Assembly: GCA_046153015.1 (NCBI GenBank)
Contig: JBJXGF010000140.1
Location: 1-38,952 of the forward strand
Origin: JBJXGF01 sp046153015
Lineage (GTDB): Bacteria; Actinomycetota; Acidimicrobiia; Acidimicrobiales; CAIXPF01
Direction of reading: 5' to 3'
DNA length: 38,952 bases
The notes beneath the pieces were generated by a model. The model saw only the letters and a list, made by a program, of their open reading frames with translations. It made no database searches and was not told the DNA's origin. The position numbers and the translations under genes are program-made. Positions 1-7,689 of the stretch are shown here, in pieces (positions within the stretch are counted from its first letter, which is position 1; the number at the start of each line of letters is the position of its first letter).

Positions 1-147
1 ACGGACCGCTATCCGCCGTTCCGGCTGGATCAGGGCCCGAGTGAACCGGGAGCGCCCACACCGCCGAGCAACCCACCGGCGCCGGAGGGGTCCGTAGACC
101 TTCGCGCCGCGGACCGCGTCCCGTCACTCGTGCCCGAACGCCACTGA
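1..147 (+). CDS. C-terminal end of a DUF4389-like membrane protein (partial)
   Basis: Frame 1 is open from the first base to the TGA at 145-147 and gives 48 residues. The segment TDRYPPFRLDQGPSEP resembles the region just after the last membrane helix of DUF4389 proteins, where a (T)D.YPPF.L motif is characteristic. The remainder is a Pro/Ala-rich tail ending in LVPERH. The family has no established function; members are small inner-membrane proteins common in actinobacteria. The start and membrane segments lie outside the window. The assignment rests on this one short motif, so it is moderately supported. Confidence 0.55.
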   Translation, partial: TDRYPPFRLDQGPSEPGAPTPPSNPPAPEGSVDLRAADRVPSLVPERH

Positions 148-161
148 AGCCCAGCTGAGAA

Positions 162-175
162 GGGGCCAAGGACCC
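162..175. promoter_or_regulatory. DosR/DevR-like palindrome upstream of the ADH operon
   Basis: GGGGCCAAGGACCC is an imperfect palindrome 57 bases before the ADH start. It agrees with about 10 of 14 core positions of the mycobacterial DosR/DevR consensus (GGGACTWWAGTCCC, as I recall it). A similar sequence lies between ppsA and the GNAT gene. Binding by a DosR-type regulator is inference only. Confidence 0.3.
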
Positions 176-231
176 TGGCGGTGCGGCACGGGTCGGGCGA
201 GGCTGCAGGAAATCAACCCGAAGGAGGCGCC

Positions 232-1269
232 ATGCGCGCGTTGCAGATGACCGGTTGGCAACAAACCGGTGAGTTCAGGGAGGTCCCCGAACCGGATCCC
301 GCTCCCGGCCAGGTGGTGATCAAGGTGGCTGGCGCCGGCGCCTGCCATTCGGATCTGCACCTCATGCACGATTTCCCCGCCGACTTGTTGCCGTGGAAGG
401 TCCCCTTCACGTTGGGCCATGAGAACGCCGGCTGGGTGCACGCCCTCGGTGCCGGGGTGGATGGCTTGGAGATCGGCGAGGCGGTGGCGGTGTACGGACC
501 GTGGGGTTGCGGGCGGTGCGTCCGTTGTCGTCGGGGCATCGAGAACTACTGCGAAGCCCAGGCCACCATCAACGCCGCCGGTGGAGGACTGGGACGCGAC
601 GGTGGGATGGCGCCGTTCATGTTGGTGCCCTCGGCGCGTCATCTCCTACCGCTGGGCGATCTGGATCCGGTGCAGGCCGCGCCCCTGACCGACGCCGGTT
701 TGACCCCATACCATGCCATCAAGCGATCCCTGCCGTTGTTGGTGCCGGGTTCCAGCGCCGTCGTCATCGGCGCCGGCGGCCTGGGGCACATGGCCATCCA
801 GCTGCTCGAATCGATGACCCCAACCACGGTCATCGCCGTGGATCAACGGGAATCGGCCTTGGCGCTGGCCCGGGAGTTGGGCGCGGAGCATGCGGTACTC
901 GCTGATGAGGACGCGGCGGCGCACATCGCGCAAGCCACGCACGGGCGGGGTGCGGACGTGGTCATCGATCTCGTCGGCAGCACCGAAACACTGCGCCTGG
1001 CGGTGGCGGCGTCCCGTTCACTCGGTCATCTCAGCATCGTCGGTATTGGCGGGGGACAGCTGGACGTGGGGTTCTTCACGGTTCCCTACGAGTTGTCCAT
1101 CGCCACCACGTACTGGGGCACCATCGGAGAGCTGATGGAACTCCTGGAGCTGGCCAAAGCGGGCCGGGTTCACTCGCGTGTCCAACGCTTCGCGCTCGAT
1201 GATGCCCTGAGCGCGTATGAGGCCATGCGGGCCGGTACGCTCCAGGGCCGTGCCGTGATCGTGCCGTGA
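232..1269 (+). CDS. Zinc-dependent alcohol dehydrogenase (MDR superfamily)
   Basis: A 345-residue NAD(P)-dependent alcohol dehydrogenase interconverting alcohols and aldehydes or ketones. Catalytic zinc ligands are visible as C38 (GACHSDLH), H63-E64 (LGHENAG) and D154 (APLTDAGLTPYHA). The Asp in the third position and the length recall the Rhodococcus ADH-A type. Structural zinc cysteines are C93, C96, C99 and C107. The Rossmann loop is VIGAGGLGHMAIQLL (178-192). I chose the ATG at 232 rather than the in-frame GTG at 181 because a GAAGGAGG Shine-Dalgarno lies just before it and the protein then begins exactly at the MDR N-terminus. It is the first gene of an operon and overlaps E1 beta by four bases. 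It may dispose of or supply C2 units around the dehydrogenase complex; the physiological substrate is unknown. Confidence 0.93.
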   Translation: MRALQMTGWQQTGEFREVPEPDPAPGQVVIKVAGAGACHSDLHLMHDFPADLLPWKVPFTLGHENAGWVHALGAGVDGLEIGEAVAVYGPWGCGRCVRCRRGIENYCEAQATINAAGGGLGRDGGMAPFMLVPSARHLLPLGDLDPVQAAPLTDAGLTPYHAIKRSLPLLVPGSSAVVIGAGGLGHMAIQLLESMTPTTVIAVDQRESALALARELGAEHAVLADEDAAAHIAQATHGRGADVVIDLVGSTETLRLAVAASRSLGHLSIVGIGGGQLDVGFFTVPYELSIATTYWGTIGELMELLELAKAGRVHSRVQRFALDDALSAYEAMRAGTLQGRAVIVP

Positions 1270-2345
1270 CCGTGATGATGTCTTCCGTCGAACAGTCTGA
1301 CCAACCGTCGTTGACCTATCGGGAGGCGATTCGTGAGGCGTTGCGGGACTCGATGCGTGCCGATCCCCGGGTGTTTCTGATGGGGGAGGACGTTGGGGCC
1401 TACGGCGGTTGCTTCGCGGTGAGCATGGGGCTGTTCGAGGAGTTCGGGCCGGAACGGGTGCGGGACACACCGCTGTCCGAGTCCGCGTTCGTGGGTGCGG
1501 GCATCGGTGCCGCGCTGGCCGGCTTGCGTCCGATCGTGGAGATCATGACGGTGAACTTCAGCCTGTTGGCCCTCGATCAGATCCTCAACAACGCGGCCAC
1601 ATTGCTACACATGTCCGGTGGGCAGTGCCCGGTGCCGCTGGTGATCCGGATGACCACGGGCGCTGGGCGGCAGTTGGCGGCGCAGCACTCCCACAGCCTC
1701 GAGGGGTGGTACGCCCACATCCCCGGTATCCGGGTGCTCACGCCGGCAACGGTGCAAGACGCTCGCTGGATGCTGCCGGCGGCGTTGGAGGATCCCAATC
1801 CGGTGCTGATCTTCGAACACGGCGGGCTGTACAACACCAAGGGTCAACCCGGCCCCGGACCGGTGGGGTTGGACCGGGCCATGGTGTGCCGTCCGGGGCG
1901 GGACCTGACGATCCTGACCTACGGGGGCTCCGTGGCCAAAACGCTCAGCGCCGCAGAGTTGTTGGCCGGTGTTGGGATCTCCGCTGAAGTGATCGATCTG
2001 CGAACGTTGCGACCGTTGGATGACGCCACCATGCTCGAATCGGTGACCCGAACCCACCGTGCGCTGGTGGTGGACGAAGGCTGGCGTTCCGGTGGCATCT
2101 CCGCCGAGATCAGCGCCCGGCTCACCGAGGGGGCGTTCTACGACCTCGACGCACCGGTGGGGCGGGTTTGTGGCGCTGAGGTTCCTGTTCCCTACGCCGC
2201 GCACCTGGAAATGGCGGCCCTGCCCCAGGTGGACACCATCGTGGCCGCGGCAACCTCGATTGTCCGTGGGGGACCCGAAGCGGTCCGTGCGGTACCAGAT
2301 GGTATGGGGGTAGGGGCGACGGTGTCGGGGGTTCGGGGATCGTGA
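1266..2345 (+). CDS. 2-oxoacid dehydrogenase E1 component, beta subunit (pyruvate or acetoin type)
   Basis: A 359-residue thiamine-diphosphate-dependent E1 beta subunit with the transketolase pyrimidine-binding half (about 15-190) and transketolase C-terminal half (about 205-330). The cofactor-activating Glu is E72 in PLSESAFVGAGIG. Active-site histidines lie in AAQHSHSLEGW (138-147). GTG at 1266 overlaps the ADH stop, suggesting translational coupling. The E1 alpha partner, which supplies the diphosphate-binding half, is absent between this gene and the start of the window, so it must be encoded elsewhere. Substrate cannot be told from sequence alone: pyruvate and acetoin E1 beta chains are very similar. 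The neighbouring E2 shows that it belongs to a lipoyl-dependent complex. Confidence 0.9.
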   Translation: MTVMMSSVEQSDQPSLTYREAIREALRDSMRADPRVFLMGEDVGAYGGCFAVSMGLFEEFGPERVRDTPLSESAFVGAGIGAALAGLRPIVEIMTVNFSLLALDQILNNAATLLHMSGGQCPVPLVIRMTTGAGRQLAAQHSHSLEGWYAHIPGIRVLTPATVQDARWMLPAALEDPNPVLIFEHGGLYNTKGQPGPGPVGLDRAMVCRPGRDLTILTYGGSVAKTLSAAELLAGVGISAEVIDLRTLRPLDDATMLESVTRTHRALVVDEGWRSGGISAEISARLTEGAFYDLDAPVGRVCGAEVPVPYAAHLEMAALPQVDTIVAAATSIVRGGPEAVRAVPDGMGVGATVSGVRGS

Positions 2346-3736
2346 GCGCGGAGCTGGTCTACGCCATGCCCTCGATGGGAGCGGACATGGAGCAGGGCAC
2401 CGTGTTGGAGTGGTTGGTGTCCCCCGGTGACGCGGTGCATCGCGGTGACGTGGTGGCCCGCATCGACACCGAAAAGGCCGAAGTCGATGCGGAGATCTGG
2501 ATGGAAGGAGTCGTGGTGGCGTTGCTGGCCCAACCGGGCGAATGGCTCCCCGTTGGCGCGCCACTGGCTCGCATCGCAGCCCCGGATAGGACGCAACAGC
2601 CGACCTTCAGCGACGCCACACAACCCGCTGCTGCACCGGTCACGTCCCCGGTGCTCGAACGCCCGCTCACCCTTGCCGAACCGTCCCACGAGGCCGCCAC
2701 GTTCTCGCCGTTGGTTCGACACGACGCCGAGCGCCTGGGGGTGGATCTGCGTCGGGTGCACGGCAGCGGCGTGGGAGGAGCGGTGACGCGAAAGGATCTG
2801 CTGTCCTCGGGGTTGGCGCCTCTTCCAGCGGCTGGCGAGGACTGCTTCGTTCGAGCTTCTCCCTATGCCCGTCGCCTGGCGGACCACGCCGGCGTTGCGT
2901 TGCGGGGTCTTAGCGGGAGTGGACCCGCGGGAGCGGTGTTGGCCCGCGATGTCCCAGCTGCGGGGGAGTCTTCCGCCGTGGAGCATGCCAACGCGAGCAC
3001 TGCGCCGCGCCCGGGCCGGGAGGACCGCACGGTGCGGATTCGGCGAGCCACGGCGGAACTCATGGCCCGCTCCCATCGTGAGATCCCCCATTACTACCTG
3101 ACCCTCGATGTTGACCTCAGCGCGCTGCTGTCCCGCCTGGCCGAACGGAACGCGGCGCGCCCGCCCGCGGCGCGGCTGTTGCCGGCGGCGGCGCTGTTGG
3201 CGGCCACGGCGCGGGCCGCGGCCGAGGCGCCGGCACTCAACGGGCACTGGCTGGCCGACGGTTTCCATCCCGCAGATGGTGTTGATCTCGGTGTGGCCGT
3301 GTCCTTGCGAGGCGGCGGGCTGGTGGCGCCGGTGCTGGCCGCCGCACAAGCAGCGTCGCTTGAGGAGTTGATGGAGCGGCTGAGGGTGTTGGTGCAACGC
3401 GCCCGTTCCAACACCTTGCGATCTTCGGATCTGGCCATGCCGTCAGTGACGGTCACCAACCTCGGTGGCGCGACCGGCGCCCGGGGAACGCTGGGCGGCG
3501 CCGCCGGCGTTGACAGCGTGTTGCCGATCATCTACCCCCCCCAGGTGGCGATGGTGGGCTTCGGGCAGATCCGTGAGCGTCCCTGGGCCGTTGAGGGCAT
3601 GCTGACCGTGCGATCGGTGGTCACCGTGAGCTTGGCGGCTGATCATCGTGCCAGCGACGGGCATGTCGGCGCCCGGTTCCTGACCACACTGGCCACCAAA
3701 CTGAACGACCTGGCAACTGAGAAAGCACCCACATGA
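2342..3736 (+). CDS. Dihydrolipoamide acyltransferase (E2) of a 2-oxoacid dehydrogenase complex
   Basis: A 464-residue E2. Residues 1-80 are a lipoyl domain with the lipoylated lysine K45 in DTEKAEVDA. Two peripheral-subunit-binding motifs follow (about 120-157 and 172-205), each with the G.G..G.V..(D) signature, linked by Ala/Pro-rich stretches. Residues 228-462 are the catalytic acyltransferase with H435 and D439 in ADHRASDG. Most E2 chains carry one binding domain, so the doubling is notable. GTG 2342 overlaps the E1 beta stop (GTGA). No E3 (lipoamide dehydrogenase) is present in the window. The gene directly downstream is an acyl carrier protein, which raises the possibility that the acyl group is passed to a phosphopantetheine protein as well as to CoA; that is inference. 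Confidence 0.92.
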   Translation: MSAELVYAMPSMGADMEQGTVLEWLVSPGDAVHRGDVVARIDTEKAEVDAEIWMEGVVVALLAQPGEWLPVGAPLARIAAPDRTQQPTFSDATQPAAAPVTSPVLERPLTLAEPSHEAATFSPLVRHDAERLGVDLRRVHGSGVGGAVTRKDLLSSGLAPLPAAGEDCFVRASPYARRLADHAGVALRGLSGSGPAGAVLARDVPAAGESSAVEHANASTAPRPGREDRTVRIRRATAELMARSHREIPHYYLTLDVDLSALLSRLAERNAARPPAARLLPAAALLAATARAAAEAPALNGHWLADGFHPADGVDLGVAVSLRGGGLVAPVLAAAQAASLEELMERLRVLVQRARSNTLRSSDLAMPSVTVTNLGGATGARGTLGGAAGVDSVLPIIYPPQVAMVGFGQIRERPWAVEGMLTVRSVVTVSLAADHRASDGHVGARFLTTLATKLNDLATEKAPT

Positions 3737-3996
3737 GCGCGCTGAGCCCGAACCGGTCCCAACAAGACGTGGAGCGCGCCGTACGGCAAGCGCTGGAGCA
3801 CGTCGCACCGGAGATTGATTTTGATGGCATCGACCTCGACGCGGAGTTGATCGAGGGCGTCGACTTGGACTCCATGGATTTTCTCAACGTGGTGACGGCC
3901 CTTGACGAACTTCTCGGGGTATCGGTTCCGGAACGGGATTATCCCCGGCTCCATACCCTCAGAGCGATGATCGATTACCTCGTTTCACACGGCTGA
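3733..3996 (+). CDS. Acyl carrier protein-like phosphopantetheine protein
   Basis: An 87-residue acidic protein with the ACP four-helix pattern. The attachment serine is S47 in GVDLDSMDFLNVV, a close match to the classical DSL motif with Met in place of Leu. ATG 3733 overlaps the E2 stop by four bases, so it is translated with the dehydrogenase complex and not with fatty-acid synthesis genes. Its last codons overlap the 3' end of the convergent PEP synthase gene by 12 bases. The likely role is to carry an acyl thioester made by or delivered to the E1/E2 system, but no partner ligase or phosphopantetheinyl transferase is visible here. Confidence 0.88.
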   Translation: MSALSPNRSQQDVERAVRQALEHVAPEIDFDGIDLDAELIEGVDLDSMDFLNVVTALDELLGVSVPERDYPRLHTLRAMIDYLVSHG

Positions 3997-6393
3997 AACG
4001 CGGCGGGCGGCGTTGACCAGGAGGCGCTGTTCCGCGGAGGCCACGCTGGCCCGTACCGCATCCACCGACGCCCGGTCCACGGAAATGGAGTCGATGCCGT
4101 AGTTCACCAGGTGCCGGGCGAAGCGGGGATCGCGGGAGGGCGCTTGTCCGCACAATGAGGTCCCCATCCCCAACGCCGCGGCCCCCGTCACGATGGACTC
4201 GATGGCGTCGAGCACCGCCTCGTCGGATTCGTCGAACAGTTCGGCGACGGCCTCGGAGTCACGGTCCACGCCCAACATCAGCTGGGTCAGATCGTTGCTG
4301 CCGATCGACACGCCGTGCACCCCGAGTTGGTGGTAACGCCCGAGCCAGTACACCACCGATGGCACCTCGGCCATGATCCAACGCTGCAGACGGCGATCCG
4401 CTCCCAATGGGCTGGCGTTGACCAATCCGAAGACGGTCTCAAGCTCCCAAGCGGTGCGGACAAAGGGAATCATCAGATGGATGTTCGGGGCCTCGGTCCG
4501 GGCTCGGGCCAGCGCCTCCAGTTCCAGCGCGAACAGGTCCGGCTCTCGCACGTAGCGGTAGCAGCCGCGGTAGCCGATCATCGGGTTGGCCTCAACGCTC
4601 TCGAAACGGTCACCGTCGATCAGGTCCCGGAACTCGTTGGTGCGGAAGTCAATGGTCCGGTACGTGACAGGTCGTTCTCCGAAGGCCCGCCCGATAGCGA
4701 TGAGGGCGTCGGACATGGCGGTCACGAATTGTTGGCCGCGGCCGGTTTCGAGCAAAGCCCGGGGATGGCGGCCGCCCAACGCCTCGATCACCAGCAGCTC
4801 AGCCCGCAACAGCCCAACGCCATCGACGGGCCCTTTGGCGGCTCGTTCCGCCTCCTCGACCAGCGCGATGTTGACCAGTATTTTGGTGGCGGTCGCGGTG
4901 GGCGCCATGGTGGGAATCGGCGTGCCCATCCCTGCGGTGACGGCGGACGCTGATGGTGTGCCGGCGCTGCCCATGGTCACTGAACCGGCGTAGACCTTTC
5001 CCCGGTCGGCGTCCACGGTCACCATCTCGCCGTCTCGCAGGGTGGTGGTGGCGGTCCGGGCGCCGACGATGCAGGGGATGCCCAGCTCCCGGCTGACGAT
5101 GGCAGCATGGCAGGTAACACCCCCGCCGTCCGTCACCACCGCCGCTGCCCGGCGCATGATCGGCAACCAGTCCGGTTTGGTCATGGTCGCCACCAGTACC
5201 TCGCCGGCGGCCAGACGGTTTCCCTCCCGGGGTGAGGACAAGACCCTCGCCACCCCGCGACCGATGCCGTGGGAGGCTGCCAGCCCGCTCAGGATGGCGG
5301 TCGGTTCGCCCGGGCCGCTCGAAGGGCCCGGTTGGTGCAGCGTGGCCGGCGCCGACAGCGGTGCCAGCGTGGTGATGGGACGGGACTGCACGATGAACAG
5401 TTCGTCGTCCTCGATGCACCACTCCATGTCCTGGGGTCGGCCGTAGTGGGATTCGGCGCGCAGGCCCAGTTCGGCGAGGCGCAGGACCGTGGCGTCATCG
5501 AGCACGCGACCGTAGACCTTGTCCGGCGGGAGATCCTGGCGTTGGTCCCCGCCGTCCGCTGCGGCCACGATCTGGAACCCCTTGATGCCAACGGAAACCT
5601 GTCGGAGGGTCACGCCGCCATCGGCGATTCGTTGCACCACGTAGGCGTCCGGTTCCACCTCGCCGGCCACCACGACCTCGCCCTGGCCCCAGGCGGCCTC
5701 GATGATCAACGTGTCGGGACTGGCGCCGGTGGGGTCACGGGTAAACATCACTCCGGAACGAGCGGCGTTGACCATGCGCTGCACCACCACGGCGATCGCT
5801 GGTTCGCTGTGCAATCCCCGGGCGGCGCGATAGTGCACCACCCGCTCGCCGTAGAGGGACACCCAGCAGGCACGCACCGCGCTGGCCAGCCCGGCCTCAT
5901 CGGTGATGTTGGTAAAAGTCTCGTTCATCCCGGCGAAGCTCGCCGAAGCGGAGTCCTCACCCGCCGCCGATGAGCGCACCGCCACCACGACATGACCATC
6001 GGTATGTTCCGCGCCCAACCGCCGGTAGGCGTCGATCAACGCCGTGCTCACCGCGTCCGGAAAAGGTACGTCGAGGAGGTCACGGGCCTGCGCGGCGCGC
6101 CCGGAGAGTTCCTCGGTGCGAGCGGCGCGGTCGAAAAGTTGGCGCAGCCGGGTCCGCACACCGGCTTGGTCCACCGCATCGAGGTACGCCGCCGCGGTGA
6201 GCACGAAGCCGTCCGGCACCGGCAACCCGGCCCGGGTCAGCTCGCCCAGGTTGGCACCTTTGCCTCCCACCAGATCCTCATCGGCGAGGGACAGGTCCTT
6301 GAACCAACGGACCAACCGGTCAGCGCGGCGCGGAAGTGGGGTCTCGACGGTGTCGGGGTTATCAGCGCGCACGACGGACGACGGAGAGTTCAT
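3985..6393 (-). CDS. ppsA: Phosphoenolpyruvate synthase (pyruvate, water dikinase)
   Basis: An 802-residue enzyme converting pyruvate, ATP and water to phosphoenolpyruvate, AMP and phosphate. The N-terminal pyruvate phosphate dikinase ATP-grasp domain (about 28-345) includes VGGKGANLGEL. The central swivelling phosphohistidine domain has H429 in GGGVTCHAAIVSRELGIP. The C-terminal PEP/pyruvate TIM barrel includes GSNDLTQLMLGVDRDS and the catalytic cysteine region SLCGQAPSRDP. I start at ATG 6393 because a GAAGG motif precedes it and the upstream extension to 6477 lacks family resemblance and would cover the divergent promoter region. Length fits the family (about 790-800). It converges with the ADH-E1-E2-ACP operon and diverges from the GNAT gene, so pyruvate can be split here between acetyl units and gluconeogenic PEP. 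Confidence 0.93.
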   Translation of the reverse strand: MNSPSSVVRADNPDTVETPLPRRADRLVRWFKDLSLADEDLVGGKGANLGELTRAGLPVPDGFVLTAAAYLDAVDQAGVRTRLRQLFDRAARTEELSGRAAQARDLLDVPFPDAVSTALIDAYRRLGAEHTDGHVVVAVRSSAAGEDSASASFAGMNETFTNITDEAGLASAVRACWVSLYGERVVHYRAARGLHSEPAIAVVVQRMVNAARSGVMFTRDPTGASPDTLIIEAAWGQGEVVVAGEVEPDAYVVQRIADGGVTLRQVSVGIKGFQIVAAADGGDQRQDLPPDKVYGRVLDDATVLRLAELGLRAESHYGRPQDMEWCIEDDELFIVQSRPITTLAPLSAPATLHQPGPSSGPGEPTAILSGLAASHGIGRGVARVLSSPREGNRLAAGEVLVATMTKPDWLPIMRRAAAVVTDGGGVTCHAAIVSRELGIPCIVGARTATTTLRDGEMVTVDADRGKVYAGSVTMGSAGTPSASAVTAGMGTPIPTMAPTATATKILVNIALVEEAERAAKGPVDGVGLLRAELLVIEALGGRHPRALLETGRGQQFVTAMSDALIAIGRAFGERPVTYRTIDFRTNEFRDLIDGDRFESVEANPMIGYRGCYRYVREPDLFALELEALARARTEAPNIHLMIPFVRTAWELETVFGLVNASPLGADRRLQRWIMAEVPSVVYWLGRYHQLGVHGVSIGSNDLTQLMLGVDRDSEAVAELFDESDEAVLDAIESIVTGAAALGMGTSLCGQAPSRDPRFARHLVNYGIDSISVDRASVDAVRASVASAEQRLLVNAARRVSAV

Positions 6394-6481
6394 GATCAGA
6401 GCCTTCACGCACCTGCGAGTGTCCGCTAGGGCCGAATGTCGCCACGAATGGTTCCCGAAGGGCATTGCGACCACCAAGGCA

Positions 6482-6495
6482 GGGACCTTTGGCCG
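6482..6495. promoter_or_regulatory. DosR/DevR-like site in the ppsA-GNAT divergent promoter region
   Basis: GGGACCTTTGGCCG lies in the 187-base region between the divergent ppsA (start 6393) and GNAT (start 6581) genes. It is close to the DosR half-site arrangement GGGACTTTCGGCCC. The related palindrome at 162-175 precedes the other operon of the same functional group. Assignment to a NarL-family regulator is inference. Confidence 0.33.
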
Positions 6496-6580
6496 GTGCC
6501 GTTGGGGTGGGAATCCGTTGGGATGAAGGAGCGACCCGCACTGCAGCGCGCCGCAACCCGGTGACGAGAGGAGACAGCAC

Positions 6581-7189
6581 GTGCGATGGACGTCACCGAA
6601 CGCTGCCCGGACCCGACCGGTGGCCGCGCCGAGCGGCGTTCGGGACGAGGTCGACCTTGGTCATGGCCGCACGTTGGTGTTGCGCGACCTGTCCCGATCT
6701 GATTGCCCGGCCCTCAGCTCCTTGTTCCGGGAACTGCCGGAGCGTGATCGCCGGTACCGGTTCTTTTCCCAAAGCGTGCCGTCCCCACGAGCGCTGCGAC
6801 GCTGGTTCACCAAAGGCTGTCGGCATCTCGGTGCCTTTGTGCGAACCGTGGACGGCGAGGAGCTTGTGGGCCACGCCATGTTCTGTCCCATGCAGGCGAA
6901 CGCAACCGCTGGCGGCAGCGCCGAGCTCGGGATCTGCGTGGCGGCGGATTGGAGGGGATGGTTGGGCGCGTATCTGCTGGACGCGCTGGTACGGGTTGGC
7001 GGCGAGTGTGGACTTGCTGAGCTCGAGGCGGAGATCCGCACGGACAACGTGGAGATGATGGCGTTGGTACGGCACCGGGGCATGGTGATCGAGGGTCCCC
7101 ATGATCCACAGACCGTTCGTGTCCACCTGCGATGTGCGGGCGCGGTCAGCGGATCGACAGCCACAGCAGCGCCACCACTTACGAGGTGA
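6581..7189 (+). CDS. GNAT-family N-acetyltransferase
   Basis: A 202-residue protein with a single GNAT acetyltransferase fold over about residues 27-185. The pattern LRDLSRSDCPALSSLFRELP begins the fold, and the acetyl-CoA-binding strand/loop is represented by ELGICVAADWRGWLGAYLL, in which the usual Q/RxxGxG/A loop is degenerate (DWRGWLGAYL). The GTG at 6581 is preceded by GAGAGGAG about seven bases upstream. GNAT proteins next to PEP synthase, 2-oxoacid dehydrogenase and universal stress genes are often protein lysine acetyltransferases controlling acyl-CoA enzymes, but the substrate is not readable from sequence. Its stop overlaps the start of a broken universal stress gene. Confidence 0.82.
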   Translation: MRWTSPNAARTRPVAAPSGVRDEVDLGHGRTLVLRDLSRSDCPALSSLFRELPERDRRYRFFSQSVPSPRALRRWFTKGCRHLGAFVRTVDGEELVGHAMFCPMQANATAGGSAELGICVAADWRGWLGAYLLDALVRVGGECGLAELEAEIRTDNVEMMALVRHRGMVIEGPHDPQTVRVHLRCAGAVSGSTATAAPPLTR

Positions 7190-7560
7190 ACGACCCCGGG
7201 GCATCACTCCAGTCGAACCAATTCGCTGCGGGTGCGGCCGATGCCGTCGGCACCATTGGAAACACTATACGGGAGGTGGTGGTCTGCAGTGACGGGTCAA
7301 CCTCGAGCGGCTCGTTGCTGGAGGTTTCCGCGGTCGCCGCCGCCGCCTTGGGGGTGCCGTTACAGGTGCTGCGCGCACGGTAGGAGCTATCCTCGCGTAT
7401 CTCCGGGAACGGCCCGGGGTGGTACCGGTGCTGGCGGCGCACGCCCGGCACAGTCCCGCCAAGATCTTGCTGGGCTCGGTCAGCTCGGTGCTGCTGGTCC
7501 GCCCGCCCGAACCGCCGGCGACCCCACCTCCGCGTGATCGGGGTGACCTTGATCCTCTCT
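7186..7560 (+). pseudogene. Broken universal stress protein (UspA family) gene
   Basis: The GTG at 7186 overlaps the GNAT stop (GTGA) and opens a frame reading EVVVCSDGSTSSGSLLEV and AAAALGVPLQVLRAR, the first beta-alpha-beta unit of a UspA domain. This frame ends at TAG 7381-7383. A different frame from 7383 then reads VPVLAAHARHSPAKILLGSV and SSVLLVRPPEPP, the UspA C-terminal region containing the nucleotide-loop equivalent (usually G-2x-G-9x-G-S/T). Together the pieces give roughly 115 residues against about 140-150 for a complete domain, and the middle is missing. A frameshift plus internal deletion explains this best. The 3' limit is approximate. Confidence 0.7.
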
Positions 7561-7689
7561 GCCTGCCCGACCCGCAAGGACTTTTGGCCCTGTGCCGTCG
7601 CCGCTATCGCAGACAAGTCTGAAATGAGCGGTTTGCGCCTGCATCACCGTCGCCCCGTGTCGGGACAGATCGGACAAAGGAACCCATTG

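Noticed and set aside
2192..3397. 401-codon minus-strand open frame
   Set aside because: Opposite to the E1 beta and E2 genes; Arg/His/Gln-rich translation typical of a GC-rich shadow frame.
7662..7675. Possible third DosR-like site (GGGACAGATCGGAC)
   Set aside because: Only about half of the core positions agree and it lacks symmetry.
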